Origin: Kineococcus rubinsiae
Lineage (GTDB): Bacteria > Actinomycetota > Actinomycetes > Actinomycetales > Kineococcaceae
DNA: 64,000 bases
Direction of reading: 5' to 3'
Assembly (NCBI RefSeq): GCF_011839805.1
Contig: NZ_VWPY01000011.1
Span: 1 to 64,000, forward strand
Both the position numbers and the translations under genes were made by a program. This document shows, in pieces, positions 53,704-63,141 of this stretch. Position 1 is the stretch's first letter. Each line of letters starts with the position of its first letter. The notes beneath the pieces were generated by a model. The model was not told the origin of the DNA and did not search any database. It saw only the letters and a program-made list of their open reading frames with translations.

Positions 53704-53744
53704 AGTGTAGGTGGGTCGGCGGCGACCCGGCCGGGTGGCAGGAT
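53704..53744. promoter_or_regulatory. Divergent -10 boxes of dnaG and the sulfhydrylase gene
   Basis: The minus strand has TACACT (complement of 53704-53709), 7 nt before the dnaG GTG. The plus strand has CAGGAT (53739-53744), 6 nt before the GTG at 53751. Both messages would be leaderless and the two promoters share 54 bp between start codons, so their -35 regions must overlap. Confidence 0.55.
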
Positions 53745-53750
53745 CGCCCT

Positions 53751-55097
53751 GTGAACGATCCCGCTGCCAGCCAGCAGACCGGTGCCGCACGCCGCGACGT
53801 CACCAGCGACCGGACCTGGGGCTTCCGCACCCGGGCGGTGCACGCCGGTGCCGTCCCGGAGCCCACGACCGGCGCCCGCGCGGTGCCGATCTACCAGACG
53901 ACGAGCTTCGTCTTCGAGGACGCGGCCGACGCGGCCAACCTCTTCGCGCTGCAGAAGTACGGCAACATCTACAGCCGCATCTCCAACCCCACCGTGGCGG
54001 CCCTGGAGGAGCGGATGGCGTCGCTCGAGGGCGGCCTCGGGGCGCTGGCGTGCAGCAGCGGGCAGTCCGCGGAGTTCCTCACCTTCGCCGCCCTCGCGGG
54101 CGCGGGCGACCACATCGTCGCCTCCAACAACCTCTACGGCGGCACGGTCACGCAGCTCGACGTCACGCTGCGCCGCTTCGGCGTCGACACCGTCTTCGTC
54201 GACCCGGAGCCCGAGGCGGTCGCCGCGGCCATCACGGACAAGACCAAGCTCGTGTTCACCGAGCTCGTCGCCAACCCCTCCACGGTGATCGCCGACATCC
54301 GCGCCCTGGCCGACGTCGCGCACGCCGCGGGCGTCCCGCTGGTGGTCGACGCGACCACCGCCACGCCGTACCTGTGCCGCCCCATCGAGCACGGCGCGGA
54401 CATCGTCATCCACTCCGCGACGAAGTTCCTCGGCGGCCACGGCACCACGCTCGGCGGGATCGTCGTGGACGCCGGGACGTTCCCCTGGGACAACGGCCGG
54501 TTCCCGCAGATGACCGAACCCGTCACCAGCTACGGCGGCCTGTCGTGGTGGGGGAACTTCGCCGAGTACGGGTTCCTCACCAAGCTGCGCAGCGAGCAGC
54601 TGCGCGACGTCGGCGCGACCCTGTCGCCGCACAGCGCGTTCCTGCTGCTGCTCGGCGTGGAGACGCTGCCGCAGCGCATGCGCGAGCACGTCGCCAACGC
54701 CCGTCGGGTCGCCGAGTGGCTCGAGGCGGACGAGCGCGTGAGCTGGGTCCGCTACTCCGGCCTGCCGTCGCACCCGCACCACGACCGCGCGCAGCGGTTC
54801 CTGCCCGAGGGCCCGGGGGCGGTGTTCTCCTTCGGCGTCGCGGGCGGTCGCGCCGCGGGCGAGCGGTTCATCGAGGCGTGCCAGCTCTGCTCGCACCTGG
54901 CGAACATCGGCGACGCGCGCACCCTCGTGCTGCATCCCGCGAGCACGACCCACCAGCAGCTCAGCCCGGAGCAGCTGGCCTCGGCCGGGGTTCCCGAGGA
55001 CCTCATCCGGATCAGCGTCGGCCTCGAGGACGTCGACGACGTCCTGTGGGACCTCGACCAAGCCCTCACCGTCGCGACGAAGGGGGCCGGCGCGTGA
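53751..55097 (+). CDS. O-acetylhomoserine/O-acetylserine sulfhydrylase
   Basis: A 448-residue PLP enzyme of the Cys/Met metabolism family. It makes homocysteine from O-acetylhomoserine and sulfide. Landmarks: [83 protein letters not shown] and the PLP Lys in [17 protein letters not shown], ending with LRIS-type [11 protein letters not shown]. The length (over 430) fits MetY rather than cystathionine synthase (about 390). The next gene's GTG overlaps its stop. The start is leaderless by pattern. Confidence 0.94.
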   Translation: MNDPAASQQTGAARRDVTSDRTWGFRTRAVHAGAVPEPTTGARAVPIYQTTSFVFEDAADAANLFALQKYGNIYSRISNPTVAALEERMASLEGGLGALACSSGQSAEFLTFAALAGAGDHIVASNNLYGGTVTQLDVTLRRFGVDTVFVDPEPEAVAAAITDKTKLVFTELVANPSTVIADIRALADVAHAAGVPLVVDATTATPYLCRPIEHGADIVIHSATKFLGGHGTTLGGIVVDAGTFPWDNGRFPQMTEPVTSYGGLSWWGNFAEYGFLTKLRSEQLRDVGATLSPHSAFLLLLGVETLPQRMREHVANARRVAEWLEADERVSWVRYSGLPSHPHHDRAQRFLPEGPGAVFSFGVAGGRAAGERFIEACQLCSHLANIGDARTLVLHPASTTHQQLSPEQLASAGVPEDLIRISVGLEDVDDVLWDLDQALTVATKGAGA

Positions 55098-55699
55098 GCA
55101 CCACCGACCCCACCGACGTGACCCTGGGCTCCATCGGCGACACGGGAACCGTTGCGGCGCAACCGTCGGCGCCGGTCGCCCCGGCCACGAGCTCCCACGA
55201 CGCGCCCGTCGACGGCAGCGCGGGCGCGTGGACCGCGCCCCGCCCGGGCGAGCGGCTGCGGATCCTGCGACGCAGCCGCACGGTCGCGATCGTCGGGGCG
55301 TCGAACAAGGCCTCGCGCGCCTCGTACTTCGTCTCGACCTACCTGCTCGCGAGCTCCGACTTCGAGGTGTGGTTCGTCAACCCGAACGAGGACACGATCC
55401 TCGGCCGGCCCGCGTACCCCTCCCTCGCGGCGCTGCCGGGCGTGCCCGACATCGTCGACGTGTTCCGCCGGCCCGACCAGCTCGGGGCCGTCCTCGACGA
55501 GGCGATCGACGTCGGCGCCCACGCCCTGTGGTTGCAGCTCGGCCTCTACGACGAGGACGTCGCCCGCCGCGGGACCGAAGCCGGGCTGGACGTCGTCATG
55601 AACCGCTGCCTGAAGATCGAGCACGCGCGCTTCCACGGCGGCCTGCACTTCGCCGGGTTCGACACCGGCGTCATCAGCTCCCGCCGCCGCGGTCGCTGA
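55094..55699 (+). CDS. CoA-binding (YccU-type) protein
   Basis: A 201-residue protein: a Ser/Ala/Pro-rich first 50 residues, then a Rossmann CoA-binding domain with RTVAIVGASNKASRASYFVSTYLLASSDFEVWFVNPNEDTILGRPAYPSLAALPG, DIVDVFRRPDQLGAVLDEAIDVGAHALWLQLG and GLDVVMNRCLKIEHARFHGGLHFAGFDTG. YccU/DUF2 proteins bind CoA; their role is unsettled, but they often follow metY in actinobacteria, as here with a 4-nt overlap, which suggests a role in acetyl-homoserine or methionine metabolism. Confidence 0.9.
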   Translation: MSTTDPTDVTLGSIGDTGTVAAQPSAPVAPATSSHDAPVDGSAGAWTAPRPGERLRILRRSRTVAIVGASNKASRASYFVSTYLLASSDFEVWFVNPNEDTILGRPAYPSLAALPGVPDIVDVFRRPDQLGAVLDEAIDVGAHALWLQLGLYDEDVARRGTEAGLDVVMNRCLKIEHARFHGGLHFAGFDTGVISSRRRGR

Positions 55700-55776
55700 G
55701 GGGCGACTGCTCCGGACGGGCGGGCGCGGGCTCCGCGGACCGGTTCCGGCCCGCGGCGCTCCGTAGCATGGGGACG

Positions 55777-56499
55777 GTGGAACCGTTCCCCTCCTCCCCG
55801 CCCCCCGGCGGCCCGTGGGCTCCCCCGGGCCCGCGCGGCACGGACGGCTTCGCGATCGCCTCGCTCGTCACGGGCCTCGCCGGTCTCGGCGCCGTCCCGC
55901 TCGCGCTGGGCCTCGTCGGCCTGCAGCGCACGCGGCGCAGCGGTGCGGCGGGGCACGGCATGGCGGTCGCGGGCGTCGTGCTCGGCGCCGTCAGCCTCGT
56001 GGCCGGCCTGGTGCTCGTCGCGGCCTTCGCGGTCGGGGCCGTGGCGGGGATCGCGAACCTGGCCCGGTCGGCCGCATCCCCCGGCTCCTGGGCCGACGAC
56101 TCCTCCCGCGTGCTCATCGACGACCTCGCCGTGGGCGACTGCCTCGACTACGGCGACCCAGACGACACCGACGCCGTCCTCGGCGTCGACTGCGGGTCGA
56201 GCCACGAGGCCGAGGTCGTCGAGGTGGTCACGCTGCCGGGGACGGGCGCCTACCCGGGCGATGACGCGGTGGACTCCGCCGCCGACGCCCAGTGCTCCGA
56301 CGTGGTGGCCGGCGCCCTCGACGCCGCCGGCGTGGACACCGCCACCGTCGGCTACGACTACTTCCTGCCGCTGCCCACCGCGTGGGACGCGGGCCGCCGC
56401 GACGTGGCGTGCCTGGTGACCGGCGGGGACGACGACCTCACCGGCTCGCTCACCACCGGCACGCTCGACGCTCCGGCGGCCGAGGTGCCGTCCGTCTGA
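55777..56499 (+). CDS. DUF4190 membrane / septum-formation-type protein
   Basis: A 240-residue protein. A Pro-rich N-terminus precedes two membrane helices of the DUF4190 type (DGFAIASLVTGLAGLGAVPLALGLVGLQRTRRSG and HGMAVAGVVLGAVSLVAGLVLVAAF). The exported C-terminal domain (residues 105-240) has VGDCLDYG, LGVDCGSSHEAEVVEVV, DAQCSDVVAGAL and RRDVACLVTG, four Cys as in the septum-formation domain (PF13845). TAGCAT at 55764-55769 is 7 nt before the GTG. The role in cell division is by family name only. Confidence 0.82.
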   Translation: MEPFPSSPPPGGPWAPPGPRGTDGFAIASLVTGLAGLGAVPLALGLVGLQRTRRSGAAGHGMAVAGVVLGAVSLVAGLVLVAAFAVGAVAGIANLARSAASPGSWADDSSRVLIDDLAVGDCLDYGDPDDTDAVLGVDCGSSHEAEVVEVVTLPGTGAYPGDDAVDSAADAQCSDVVAGALDAAGVDTATVGYDYFLPLPTAWDAGRRDVACLVTGGDDDLTGSLTTGTLDAPAAEVPSV

Positions 56500-56537
56500 G
56501 GGCCGTCCGTCAGGGAACCGGGGACCCGCCCCTCCCC

Positions 56538-56574
56538 GCCGTGATCATGCAGGGATTACCTGCATGATCACGGC
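56538..56574. repeat. Long AT-rich palindrome, 16-bp stem
   Basis: GCCGTGATCATGCAGG (56538-56553) pairs perfectly with its complement at 56559-56574 around GATTA. Unlike the GC hairpins elsewhere in the window its core, TGATCATGCA, is AT-rich. It lies between the convergent septum-type gene and dgt, so it could act as a two-way terminator, but the sequence looks like a dispersed intergenic palindrome (REP-like). Copy number elsewhere cannot be seen here. Confidence 0.85.
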
Positions 56575-56624
56575 AGGGAGTGTCACCTTCGGTCTCGCGG
56601 ACCCGAGGGTCTGGGCCGCAGGGG

Positions 56625-57881
56625 TCAGGGCCGCAGCCGGGCGTGCCAGGCGACCGCGGAGACGTCCGTGAGCGAGGCGATCTGGTCGACGACGACGCGC
56701 AGCCGGGCCGCGTCGTCGGCCGCCGCGTCGTAGTCCTCGCGGAACGGGGGTTCGAGGTCCTCCGGCGCCCGCTGGAGCAGCCGCTGCAGCAGTTCGCTGA
56801 GCAGCTCCCGCTGCCGGGCGTAGAACGGCTGCCGCTCCTGGGTGCTCATGACGAACGTCGCCGCGACGCCCTTGAGGACCGCGACCTCGAGCGCGGTGCC
56901 CGCGGGCACGACCACGTCGGCGGCGTAGCGGGTGATCGGCCCGTCGGCGTGGGCCGCGCGCGTCGCGGCCTGCGCCGCACCGGCGAAGCGGCCGATGAGC
57001 TGGCTCGTCATGTCCTTCAGCGCCGCGAGGTGCCGCCGGCCGCCGAAGACCTCACCGGGGCGCTCCGCGGCCCAGAACGGCAGGGCGCCGAGGCGCTGGA
57101 GCGCGTCCGCCACCTCGTCGTCGCCCACGTCGGGCAGGTACCAGTCGCGGGTGATGGCCGCGACGCGCTGCCGCGTCTCGGGCTGCGCCAGCCACTGCAG
57201 GCGCACGTGGCCCGCGACCACGGCGTCCTCGACGTCGTGGACGCTGTAGGCCACGTCGTCGGCGAAGTCCATGACCTGGGCCTCGACGCACGGCCGGTGC
57301 CGCGGGGCGCGGTCGCGCAGCCACGTGAACACCTCGAGGTCGTCGGGGTAGGCGCCGAACTTCGCCGTCGGGCGCGGGGCGTCGCCCGGGGCCCACGGGT
57401 ACTTGGTGGCCGCGTCGAGGCTCGCGCGCGTGAGGTTCAGGCCGACGGGGCGGCCGTCGTCGGCGACCGTCTTGGGTTCCAGCCGCGTCAGCAGCCGCAG
57501 CGTCTGCGCGTTGCCCTCGAAGCCGCCGATGTCGGCGGCCATGCCCGCGAGCGCCCGCTCGCCGTTGTGGCCGAACGGCGGGTGCCCCAGGTCGTGCGCG
57601 AGGCAGGCGGTGTCGACGACGTCGGGGTCGCAGCCGAGCACCGCGCCGAGCTCCCGGCCCACCTGCGCGACCTCGAGGGAGTGCGTGAGGCGGTTGCGCG
57701 TGAAGTCGTCCGTGCCGGGCCCGACGACCTGGGTCTTCGCGGCGAGGCGGCGCAGCGCCGAGGAGTGCAGGACGCGGGCCCGGTCGCGCGCGAACGCGGT
57801 GCGCCCGTGGGTCTTCGGGGGTTCCGGCGCCCAGCGCTCGACGTCGGCCGGGGCGTAGCCCGGGTGGTCCGGCTCAGCCAC
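56625..57881 (-). CDS. dgt: Deoxyguanosinetriphosphate triphosphohydrolase-like protein
   Basis: A 418-residue HD-domain dNTPase that cuts dNTPs to deoxynucleoside and triphosphate. Metal ligands are in [39 protein letters not shown] (HD) and [17 protein letters not shown]. The N-terminus has [42 protein letters not shown] 57881 overlaps the dusB stop by 8 nt, giving coupled translation. In actinobacteria dgt usually sits beside dnaG and dus; here dnaG is separated by three inserted genes. Confidence 0.94.
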   Translation of the reverse strand: MAEPDHPGYAPADVERWAPEPPKTHGRTAFARDRARVLHSSALRRLAAKTQVVGPGTDDFTRNRLTHSLEVAQVGRELGAVLGCDPDVVDTACLAHDLGHPPFGHNGERALAGMAADIGGFEGNAQTLRLLTRLEPKTVADDGRPVGLNLTRASLDAATKYPWAPGDAPRPTAKFGAYPDDLEVFTWLRDRAPRHRPCVEAQVMDFADDVAYSVHDVEDAVVAGHVRLQWLAQPETRQRVAAITRDWYLPDVGDDEVADALQRLGALPFWAAERPGEVFGGRRHLAALKDMTSQLIGRFAGAAQAATRAAHADGPITRYAADVVVPAGTALEVAVLKGVAATFVMSTQERQPFYARQRELLSELLQRLLQRAPEDLEPPFREDYDAAADDAARLRVVVDQIASLTDVSAVAWHARLRP

Positions 57882-59070
57882 CGGAGACGGCCAGCTCCGC
57901 CTGGCGCACGACCTCGAGCGCGGCCCCGGACAGCTCCCGGTCCTCGAGCCAGCCCTCGGGGAGCGCGACGCGCTGCGGGGAACCGGCGCGCCCGCGCGAA
58001 CCCTCCGCGGCGGCACCCGGGTAGGGCTGGGTGAGGTCCATGGTGGCGATCAGCTCGTCGAGGGCGTCCAGGGTGTCGACGAGCGCGAGGCGGGCGCGCA
58101 GGTCCCCGCCGACGGCGTAGCCCTTGAAGTACCAGGCGACGTGCTTGCGGACGTCGCGGCAGCCGCGCAGCTCGTCGCCGAAGTGCTCGCACAGCAGTTC
58201 GGCGTGGCGGCGGATGGTGGCGGTGACCACGTCGAGGCCGGGCCGGTGGCGTTCGGGGCGACCGGCGAAACCCGCCTCGAGGTCGGCGAACAGCCAGGGC
58301 CGCCCGAGGCAGCCGCGGCCGACGACGACGCCGTCGCAGCCCGTGCGCCGCACCAGCTCCAGCGCGTCCTCGGCGGACCAGACGTCGCCGTTGCCCAGCA
58401 CGGGGATCGTGGTGACGGCGTCCTTGAGGCGGGCGATCGCCTCCCAGTCGGCCTGGCCGGAGTAGTGCTGCGCGGCGGTGCGGCCGTGCAGCGCGACGGC
58501 GGCGACCCCCTCGGCCTCGGCCGCGCGGCCCGCGTCGAGGTAGGTGAGGTGGTCGTCGTCGACGCCCTTGCGCATCTTCACCGTGACGGGGATGCCGGCC
58601 TTGGAGGCCTCGCGCACGGCGCCCGCGACGATGGAGCGGAACAGCCCGCCCTTCCAGGGCAGCGCCGCTCCCCCGCCCTTGCGGGTCACCTTGGGCACGG
58701 GGCAGCCGAAGTTGAGGTCGACGTGGTCGGCGAGGTCCTCGTCCACGACCATCCGCACGGCCGCGGCGACCGTGACCGGGTCCACGCCGTACAGCTGCAG
58801 GCTGCGGGGCTGCTCGTCGGCGTCGAAGGTGACCAGGCGCATCGACTCGGCGCTGCGCTCCACCAGGGCGCGGGACGTGACCATCTCGCTGACGTAGAAG
58901 CCCTGGCCGTGCTCGCGGCACAGGCGGCGGAACGCGGAGTTCGTGATGCCCGCCATGGGGGCGAGCACCACGGGGGTCGTCGAGGTGTGCGGGCCGATGC
59001 GCAGCGGCGCCACGGCGGGCGCGGGGGTCGCGGTCCCGGCCGTGCGCTGCGGGGTGTCGAGGAGGCTCAC
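57874..59070 (-). CDS. dusB: tRNA-dihydrouridine synthase (DusB family)
   Basis: A 398-residue FMN enzyme reducing uridine to dihydrouridine in tRNA D-loops. Motifs: [73 protein letters not shown] with the catalytic Cys, [37 protein letters not shown] and [17 protein letters not shown] 59070 is preceded by CACAAT with a 6-nt gap (complement of 59077-59082), giving a leaderless start. It leads the dusB-dgt operon. Confidence 0.95.
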   Translation of the reverse strand: MSLLDTPQRTAGTATPAPAVAPLRIGPHTSTTPVVLAPMAGITNSAFRRLCREHGQGFYVSEMVTSRALVERSAESMRLVTFDADEQPRSLQLYGVDPVTVAAAVRMVVDEDLADHVDLNFGCPVPKVTRKGGGAALPWKGGLFRSIVAGAVREASKAGIPVTVKMRKGVDDDHLTYLDAGRAAEAEGVAAVALHGRTAAQHYSGQADWEAIARLKDAVTTIPVLGNGDVWSAEDALELVRRTGCDGVVVGRGCLGRPWLFADLEAGFAGRPERHRPGLDVVTATIRRHAELLCEHFGDELRGCRDVRKHVAWYFKGYAVGGDLRARLALVDTLDALDELIATMDLTQPYPGAAAEGSRGRAGSPQRVALPEGWLEDRELSGAALEVVRQAELAVSGG

Positions 59071-59086
59071 CCCCCCATTGTGACGC

Positions 59087-59590
59087 TCAGACCGAGGGAC
59101 CTGCCGCACGCGCCTCCCGGACGGCCACGAGCGAGCTGCGCAGCTGCTCGATCCAGTCGCCCTCGTGCTGGGCGACGAGGCGGACCGACCAGGCCAGCGC
59201 CTCGGAGCGCGAGCGGGCGATCCCGGCCTCGACGAGGGTGTCCAGCGTGCGCCGCTCGGGCTGGCGCAGGCGCGTCATGACGGGGACGGCGACGGTCGTG
59301 AACAGGACGCGGCTCTCCCCGCAGTCCACGCCCCAGGCGATCTTGCGGTCGAAGAGCTCCTCGCCCTCGCGCGCGATGCGGATGCGCTGCTCCCGCGTGT
59401 CCTCGCGGAACCGGGTCGCGCGCCCCGCCGCGGCCGCGGCGGCGGCCCCCTCGGAGGCGCCCTCCGCGACGTCGGGGGCCTCGAGGCGACCGACGACCAC
59501 GATCTCCTCGCGGTCGACGGTCACCTCGGGCTCCCCGGTGAACCACTCGCTCGGCAGGCGGCCGGCGAACCATGCTGCGATGTCATCCAT
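59087..59590 (-). CDS. Conserved actinobacterial protein of unknown function (167 aa)
   Basis: A 167-residue soluble protein. The first half, MDDIAAWFAGRLPSEWFTGEPEVTVDREEIVVVGRLEAP, is a small beta-sheet domain, followed by an Ala-rich spacer, the basic FREDTREQRIRIAREGEELFDRKIAWGVDCGESRVLFTTVAVPVMTRLRQPERRTLDTLV and a helical end with RSRSEALAWSVRLVAQHEGDWIEQLRSSL, which looks like a ribbon-helix-helix dimer region. I do not know the family name. Its promoter is the clearest in the window and places the start at the ATG. Confidence 0.75.
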   Translation of the reverse strand: MDDIAAWFAGRLPSEWFTGEPEVTVDREEIVVVGRLEAPDVAEGASEGAAAAAAAGRATRFREDTREQRIRIAREGEELFDRKIAWGVDCGESRVLFTTVAVPVMTRLRQPERRTLDTLVEAGIARSRSEALAWSVRLVAQHEGDWIEQLRSSLVAVREARAAGPSV

Positions 59591-59596
59591 TACGCG

Positions 59597-59625
59597 ATTA
59601 CACGCTTGTAGCAGTGGTCCGTCAA
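59597..59625 (-). promoter_or_regulatory. Textbook promoter with leaderless start
   Basis: On the minus strand TTGACG (complement of 59620-59625), a 17-nt spacer and TGTAAT (complement of 59597-59602) stand 6 nt before the ATG at 59590. Both hexamers are five of six matches to the sigma-70 consensus, and the geometry sets the start site on the ATG. Confidence 0.85.
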
Positions 59626-59652
59626 CCCGTTCTGCTCAGGGGAGAGCGGGGG

Positions 59653-60057
59653 TCAGACGACGTCCGGGGCGCGGACGGCGAGGACGGGGCACGGCGCGTC
59701 CAACAGGACGCGCTGGGCGGTGCTGCCGAGCAGGGCCTTGCGCACCGGCGAGCGGCGGTGCAGCCCCACGACGACGAGCTCCGCACCGGCGGTCTCGGCG
59801 ACGTCGAGGATGACCTCGGCGGCCGAGCCCGAGGCGGCCGAGCGGTGCTCGATGCGGTGCTCGACGCCCTCGGCGGCGAGGCGCTGCTCGACCGCGTCCA
59901 TGTCGACCTCGTCGGCCGCGGTCGGGCGCGTGAACCCGGCCTCGTCGACGATGTTGACGACGACGACCGCGCACCCGCGCCAGCGCGCCTGGCGGATCGC
60001 CTCGGTGACCGCGAGGAAGCCCGTGCGGTCCGGCACGTACCCGACGACGACGCTCAC
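59653..60057 (-). CDS. Universal stress protein (UspA family)
   Basis: A 134-residue single-domain Usp: VVVGYVPDRTGFLAVTEAIRQARWRGCAVVVVNIV at the N-terminus and the ATP-binding end VVVGLHRRSPVRKALLGSTAQRVLLDAPCPVLAV with G-x2-x-G-x(8-9)-GS geometry. It probably binds ATP. Its GTG overlaps the stop of the ABC ATPase gene by 4 nt, so it is the fourth product of the sugar-transport operon, an unusual place for a Usp. Confidence 0.9.
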   Translation of the reverse strand: MSVVVGYVPDRTGFLAVTEAIRQARWRGCAVVVVNIVDEAGFTRPTAADEVDMDAVEQRLAAEGVEHRIEHRSAASGSAAEVILDVAETAGAELVVVGLHRRSPVRKALLGSTAQRVLLDAPCPVLAVRAPDVV

Positions 60058-60836
60058 GACGCCTCCGCCACCATCGCCGGCGGCGGCAGGGCCCCCGTCA
60101 TGATCCCGACGACCTCGTTCATCTCGTGGTCGCCGGGGCGCACGACGGTGGCGCGCCGGCCGAGGCGGTGGATGTGGATGCGGTCGGCCACCTCGAACAC
60201 CGCGGGCATGTCGTGGCTGATGAGCACCACGGGGATCCCGGTGTCGCGGATGCGGCGGATCAGGTCCAGCACGCCCTTGGACTCGCGCACGCCGAGCGCG
60301 GCGGTCGGTTCGTCCATGATGACGACGCGGCGCCCGAAGGCGGCGGCCCGGGCGACGGCCACGGTCTGGCGCTGACCGCCGGAGAGGCTGTCGACGGGCT
60401 GCGTGATCGACTGCAGCGTCGTGATGCCGAGCGCGTCCATCTGCTTGCGGGACTGGGCGCGCATCTCCTTGACGTCCAGCATCCGCAGCACGGAACCCAG
60501 CGGGCCCTTGCGGCGCAGTTCGCGGCCGAGGAACAGGTTGGTCGCGATGTCCAGGGCCGGCGCCATGGCGAGGTCCTGGTAGACGGTCTCGATGCCGGCG
60601 AGCTGCGCGTCGTGCGGGCTCTTGAAGTGCACCTGCTTGCCGTCGAGCAGGACCTCCCCCGCGTCCGGGACGACGTCCCCGGACAGCACCTTGATGAGGC
60701 TGGACTTGCCCGCTCCGTTGTCGCCGATGACGGCGAGGATCTCCCCGGCGCGCAGGTCGAAGTCGGCGCCGGCCACGGCGGTGACGTGGCCGTACCGCTT
60801 CACGATCCCGCGCGCCTCCAGGACGATGTCGTTCAT
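60054..60836 (-). CDS. Sugar ABC transporter ATP-binding protein (FrcA type)
   Basis: A 260-residue single ABC domain: Walker A AVIGDNGAGKSSLIKVLSG near residue 40, Q-loop VYQDLAM, signature DSLSGGQRQTVAVARAA near 145, Walker B VVIMDEPTAAL and H-loop VLISHDMPAVFEV. Unlike RbsA or XylG, which have two ABC domains, it has one, as in the fructose transporter FrcBCA. The ATG overlaps the permease stop (ATGA). It powers import of a monosaccharide through the next gene's permease. Confidence 0.93.
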   Translation of the reverse strand: MNDIVLEARGIVKRYGHVTAVAGADFDLRAGEILAVIGDNGAGKSSLIKVLSGDVVPDAGEVLLDGKQVHFKSPHDAQLAGIETVYQDLAMAPALDIATNLFLGRELRRKGPLGSVLRMLDVKEMRAQSRKQMDALGITTLQSITQPVDSLSGGQRQTVAVARAAAFGRRVVIMDEPTAALGVRESKGVLDLIRRIRDTGIPVVLISHDMPAVFEVADRIHIHRLGRRATVVRPGDHEMNEVVGIMTGALPPPAMVAEAS

Positions 60837-61858
60837 CGGGCCTTCTTCCGGGTCACGGTGTCGAGCGCCACAGCGGCGATGACGAGGATGCCGGTGACGA
60901 TGTTCTGGTACAGCGGGTCGATGCCCGCCTGGGTCAGGCCCGACTGCAGCACCAGGACGATGAGCGCGCCCAGGTAGCTGCCGAGGACGGTGCCGCGACC
61001 GCCGAAGAGGCTCGTGCCGCCGATGACGACGGCCGTGATGGTGTCGAGGTTCGCCGTGGGGAACGCGTTCGGCGAGGTGGCCGGGCTGCGCCCGAACGCC
61101 TGCAGCGCCGCGAGGGCGTAGAGGACACCGGCGAGGACGTACACCGAGATGAGCACTCGCTGGGTGTTGATGCCGGTGCGCTTGGCGGCGAGCTCGTTGT
61201 TGCCGACCGCGTAGACGTGACGTCCCCACGCGGTGCGCGTCAGCGCGTAGTGCAGGACGACGACGCTGAGCAGGACGACGATGACGCCGAGGGTGATGCG
61301 GAAGTAGCCGAACAGGTAGGTGCCGCTGGACAGGAACGTCAGCGGGCCGCTGTCGACGAGGACCGTCTCCTTCGTGTAGAGCCGCGAGGCCGCCTGCAGG
61401 ATCGTCAGCAGGCCGAGGGTGACGATGAACGGTGGTAGCCCGAGCCTCGAGACGATGAGGCCGGAGACCATCCCCAGTGCGGCGCAGACCAGGAGCCCGA
61501 CCGCGAGGGCCGGCAGCTGGAGGCTGAGGCTGTCCGCGGCGATCTTCGCGATGACCAGGGTGCCGAGCACCATGATGGCGCCGTTGGCGAGGTCGATGCC
61601 GCCCGTGAGGATGATGATCGTCTGGCCCAGGGCCAGGGTTCCGACGACGACGGACTGCTGGAGGATCAGCGAGAAGTTGTCGGCGCTGAAGAAGTTGTCC
61701 GTGAGGACGGAGAACACCAGGCACGCCAGGATCAGCGCGGCGAGGGGTCCGAGGACGGGGTTGCGGAACACGCGGTCGACGATGGTGACGGCGCGGGTTC
61801 CCGAGGTGTCGGGCACCTCGGCGGCCTTGGCGCCGGCCTGCTGCAGCTGTTCGGACAT
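60833..61858 (-). CDS. Sugar ABC transporter permease (RbsC/FrcC type)
   Basis: A 341-residue permease with about ten helices. Family motifs: FFSADNFSLILQQSVVVGTLALGQTIIILTGGIDLANGAIMVLGTL, LGMVSGLIVSRLGLPPFIVTLGLLTIL and ANLDTITAVVIGGTSLFGGRGTVLGSYLGALIVLVLQSGL, the last carrying the EAA-like loop that meets the ATPase. The N-terminus has an unusually long cytoplasmic stretch (about 30 residues). Sits between binding-protein and ATPase genes. Confidence 0.94.
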   Translation of the reverse strand: MSEQLQQAGAKAAEVPDTSGTRAVTIVDRVFRNPVLGPLAALILACLVFSVLTDNFFSADNFSLILQQSVVVGTLALGQTIIILTGGIDLANGAIMVLGTLVIAKIAADSLSLQLPALAVGLLVCAALGMVSGLIVSRLGLPPFIVTLGLLTILQAASRLYTKETVLVDSGPLTFLSSGTYLFGYFRITLGVIVVLLSVVVLHYALTRTAWGRHVYAVGNNELAAKRTGINTQRVLISVYVLAGVLYALAALQAFGRSPATSPNAFPTANLDTITAVVIGGTSLFGGRGTVLGSYLGALIVLVLQSGLTQAGIDPLYQNIVTGILVIAAVALDTVTRKKAR

Positions 61859-61887
61859 GGGTGCCTCTCAGTCGTGTCGCAGGGAGA

Positions 61888-62931
61888 TCAGGACGCCGAG
61901 CCCCAGCAGTTCTCCAGGCCCCACGCGGTGTCCTGCGCCTCCAGGCCACCGAGCGGCTTGTCCGTGATGAGCTGGACGCCCGTGTCGATGTAGCCGGAGG
62001 CGGGGACGGTCGGCTTGGTGCCGTCCTTGGCGAAGGCGAGCGCGGCCTTGACGCCCTCCTCGGCCATCTTCGACGGGAACTGCATGACGGTGGCGGCGAT
62101 CTGGCCGTCCTTGACGGCGGTGACGCCGGCGCAGCCGCCGTCGATGGAACCCACGACGACCTGGTCGGTCTTGCCGGCGTTCTTCAGCGCGGTCGCCGCA
62201 CCGATCGCGGCGGGCTCGTTGATCGTGTAGACGGCGTTGATCTGGTCGTTCTTCTGCAGCAGGTTCTCCATGGCGGTCTGACCCTTGGCCTGGTCGCCGT
62301 TGGTGTCCTGCGTGCCCGCGATGTCCGGGCTGCCGTCGGCCAGGCCGATGCCGGTGAGGAACCCGGAGTGGCGCTGGTCGCCCACGGAAACACCGGGCTG
62401 CAGGTCGAGCATGGCGAGCACGGGGGTCTTGCCCGCGAGCGCCGCCTTGACGTAGGCGCCCTGCTGCTCGCCGGCCTTGGTGTTGTCGGTCGCCCAGGTC
62501 GCGTCGACGCCCTTGTTGCCGTCGGTCTGGGTGTCCAGCGCGGCGACGAAGATGCCCTGCTTCTGGGCCGCCTCCAGCGTGGGCACGATCGCCTTGGAGT
62601 CGTTGGGGGTGATGAGGATGGCCTTGACGCCCGAGGCGATGAGGTTCTCCACCGCGGCGACCTGGCTGTCGTTGTCGCCGTCGGCCGTGCCGGCCTTGGC
62701 GATGAGCTCGGCCCCGCCGGCCTCGGCGGCCTTCGTGGCGGCGTCGCGCATGGACACGAAGTACGGGTTGGAGTCCGTCTTCGTCACGAGACCGATCTTG
62801 ATCGTCCCGCCGCTGTCCCCGGAAGAGGTCCCCCCGGTCTTGGTGCTCGAGCACCCGGCCAGCGCGGTCGGCAGCGCGAGCAGGACGGCGGCGGCGGCCA
62901 GGGAGCGGGCGGTGCGGGTGGAGACGTTCAT
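61888..62931 (-). CDS. Sugar-binding lipoprotein of the ABC transporter (FrcB type)
   Basis: A 347-residue lipoprotein of the periplasmic-binding class I family. The signal has RTARSLAAAAVLLALPTALAGC (lipobox ALAGC), then a Ser/Gly/Thr linker and the binding fold with IGLVTKTDSNPYFVSMRDAATKAAEAGG, VENLIASGVKAILITPNDSKAIVP, AQKQGIFVAALDTQTDG and AVYTINEPAAIGAATALKNAG. ATG 62931 is preceded by GAGAGGAACC. It starts the operon, facing a LacI repressor. The sugar is not certain; D-fructose or a related monosaccharide is the best guess from the family. Confidence 0.93.
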   Translation of the reverse strand: MNVSTRTARSLAAAAVLLALPTALAGCSSTKTGGTSSGDSGGTIKIGLVTKTDSNPYFVSMRDAATKAAEAGGAELIAKAGTADGDNDSQVAAVENLIASGVKAILITPNDSKAIVPTLEAAQKQGIFVAALDTQTDGNKGVDATWATDNTKAGEQQGAYVKAALAGKTPVLAMLDLQPGVSVGDQRHSGFLTGIGLADGSPDIAGTQDTNGDQAKGQTAMENLLQKNDQINAVYTINEPAAIGAATALKNAGKTDQVVVGSIDGGCAGVTAVKDGQIAATVMQFPSKMAEEGVKAALAFAKDGTKPTVPASGYIDTGVQLITDKPLGGLEAQDTAWGLENCWGSAS

Positions 62932-63141
62932 GGGGTTCCTCTCGGGGAGCTCACGACCCGCGACCGGTGTCGGCGGCGGCTCGGGCGGGGCGTGGCGGCG
63001 GTCTGTGGACGCTGCTAGGCACGGTGGCGCGGGGTGCTGCACCGGACGGTGGGTGCTCCTTCGCGACGGTGTCCGGCGACCGGTGCGGGCTGCTCTGCCT
63101 GACCGGGTGCGCCGACTGTAGGGCCGTCACCCACCGTCAGG

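Noticed and set aside
51750-53750. Plus-strand extension of the sulfhydrylase frame across dnaG
   Set aside because: The in-frame extension is antisense to dnaG and the real protein begins at GTG 53751 with a leaderless promoter just before it.
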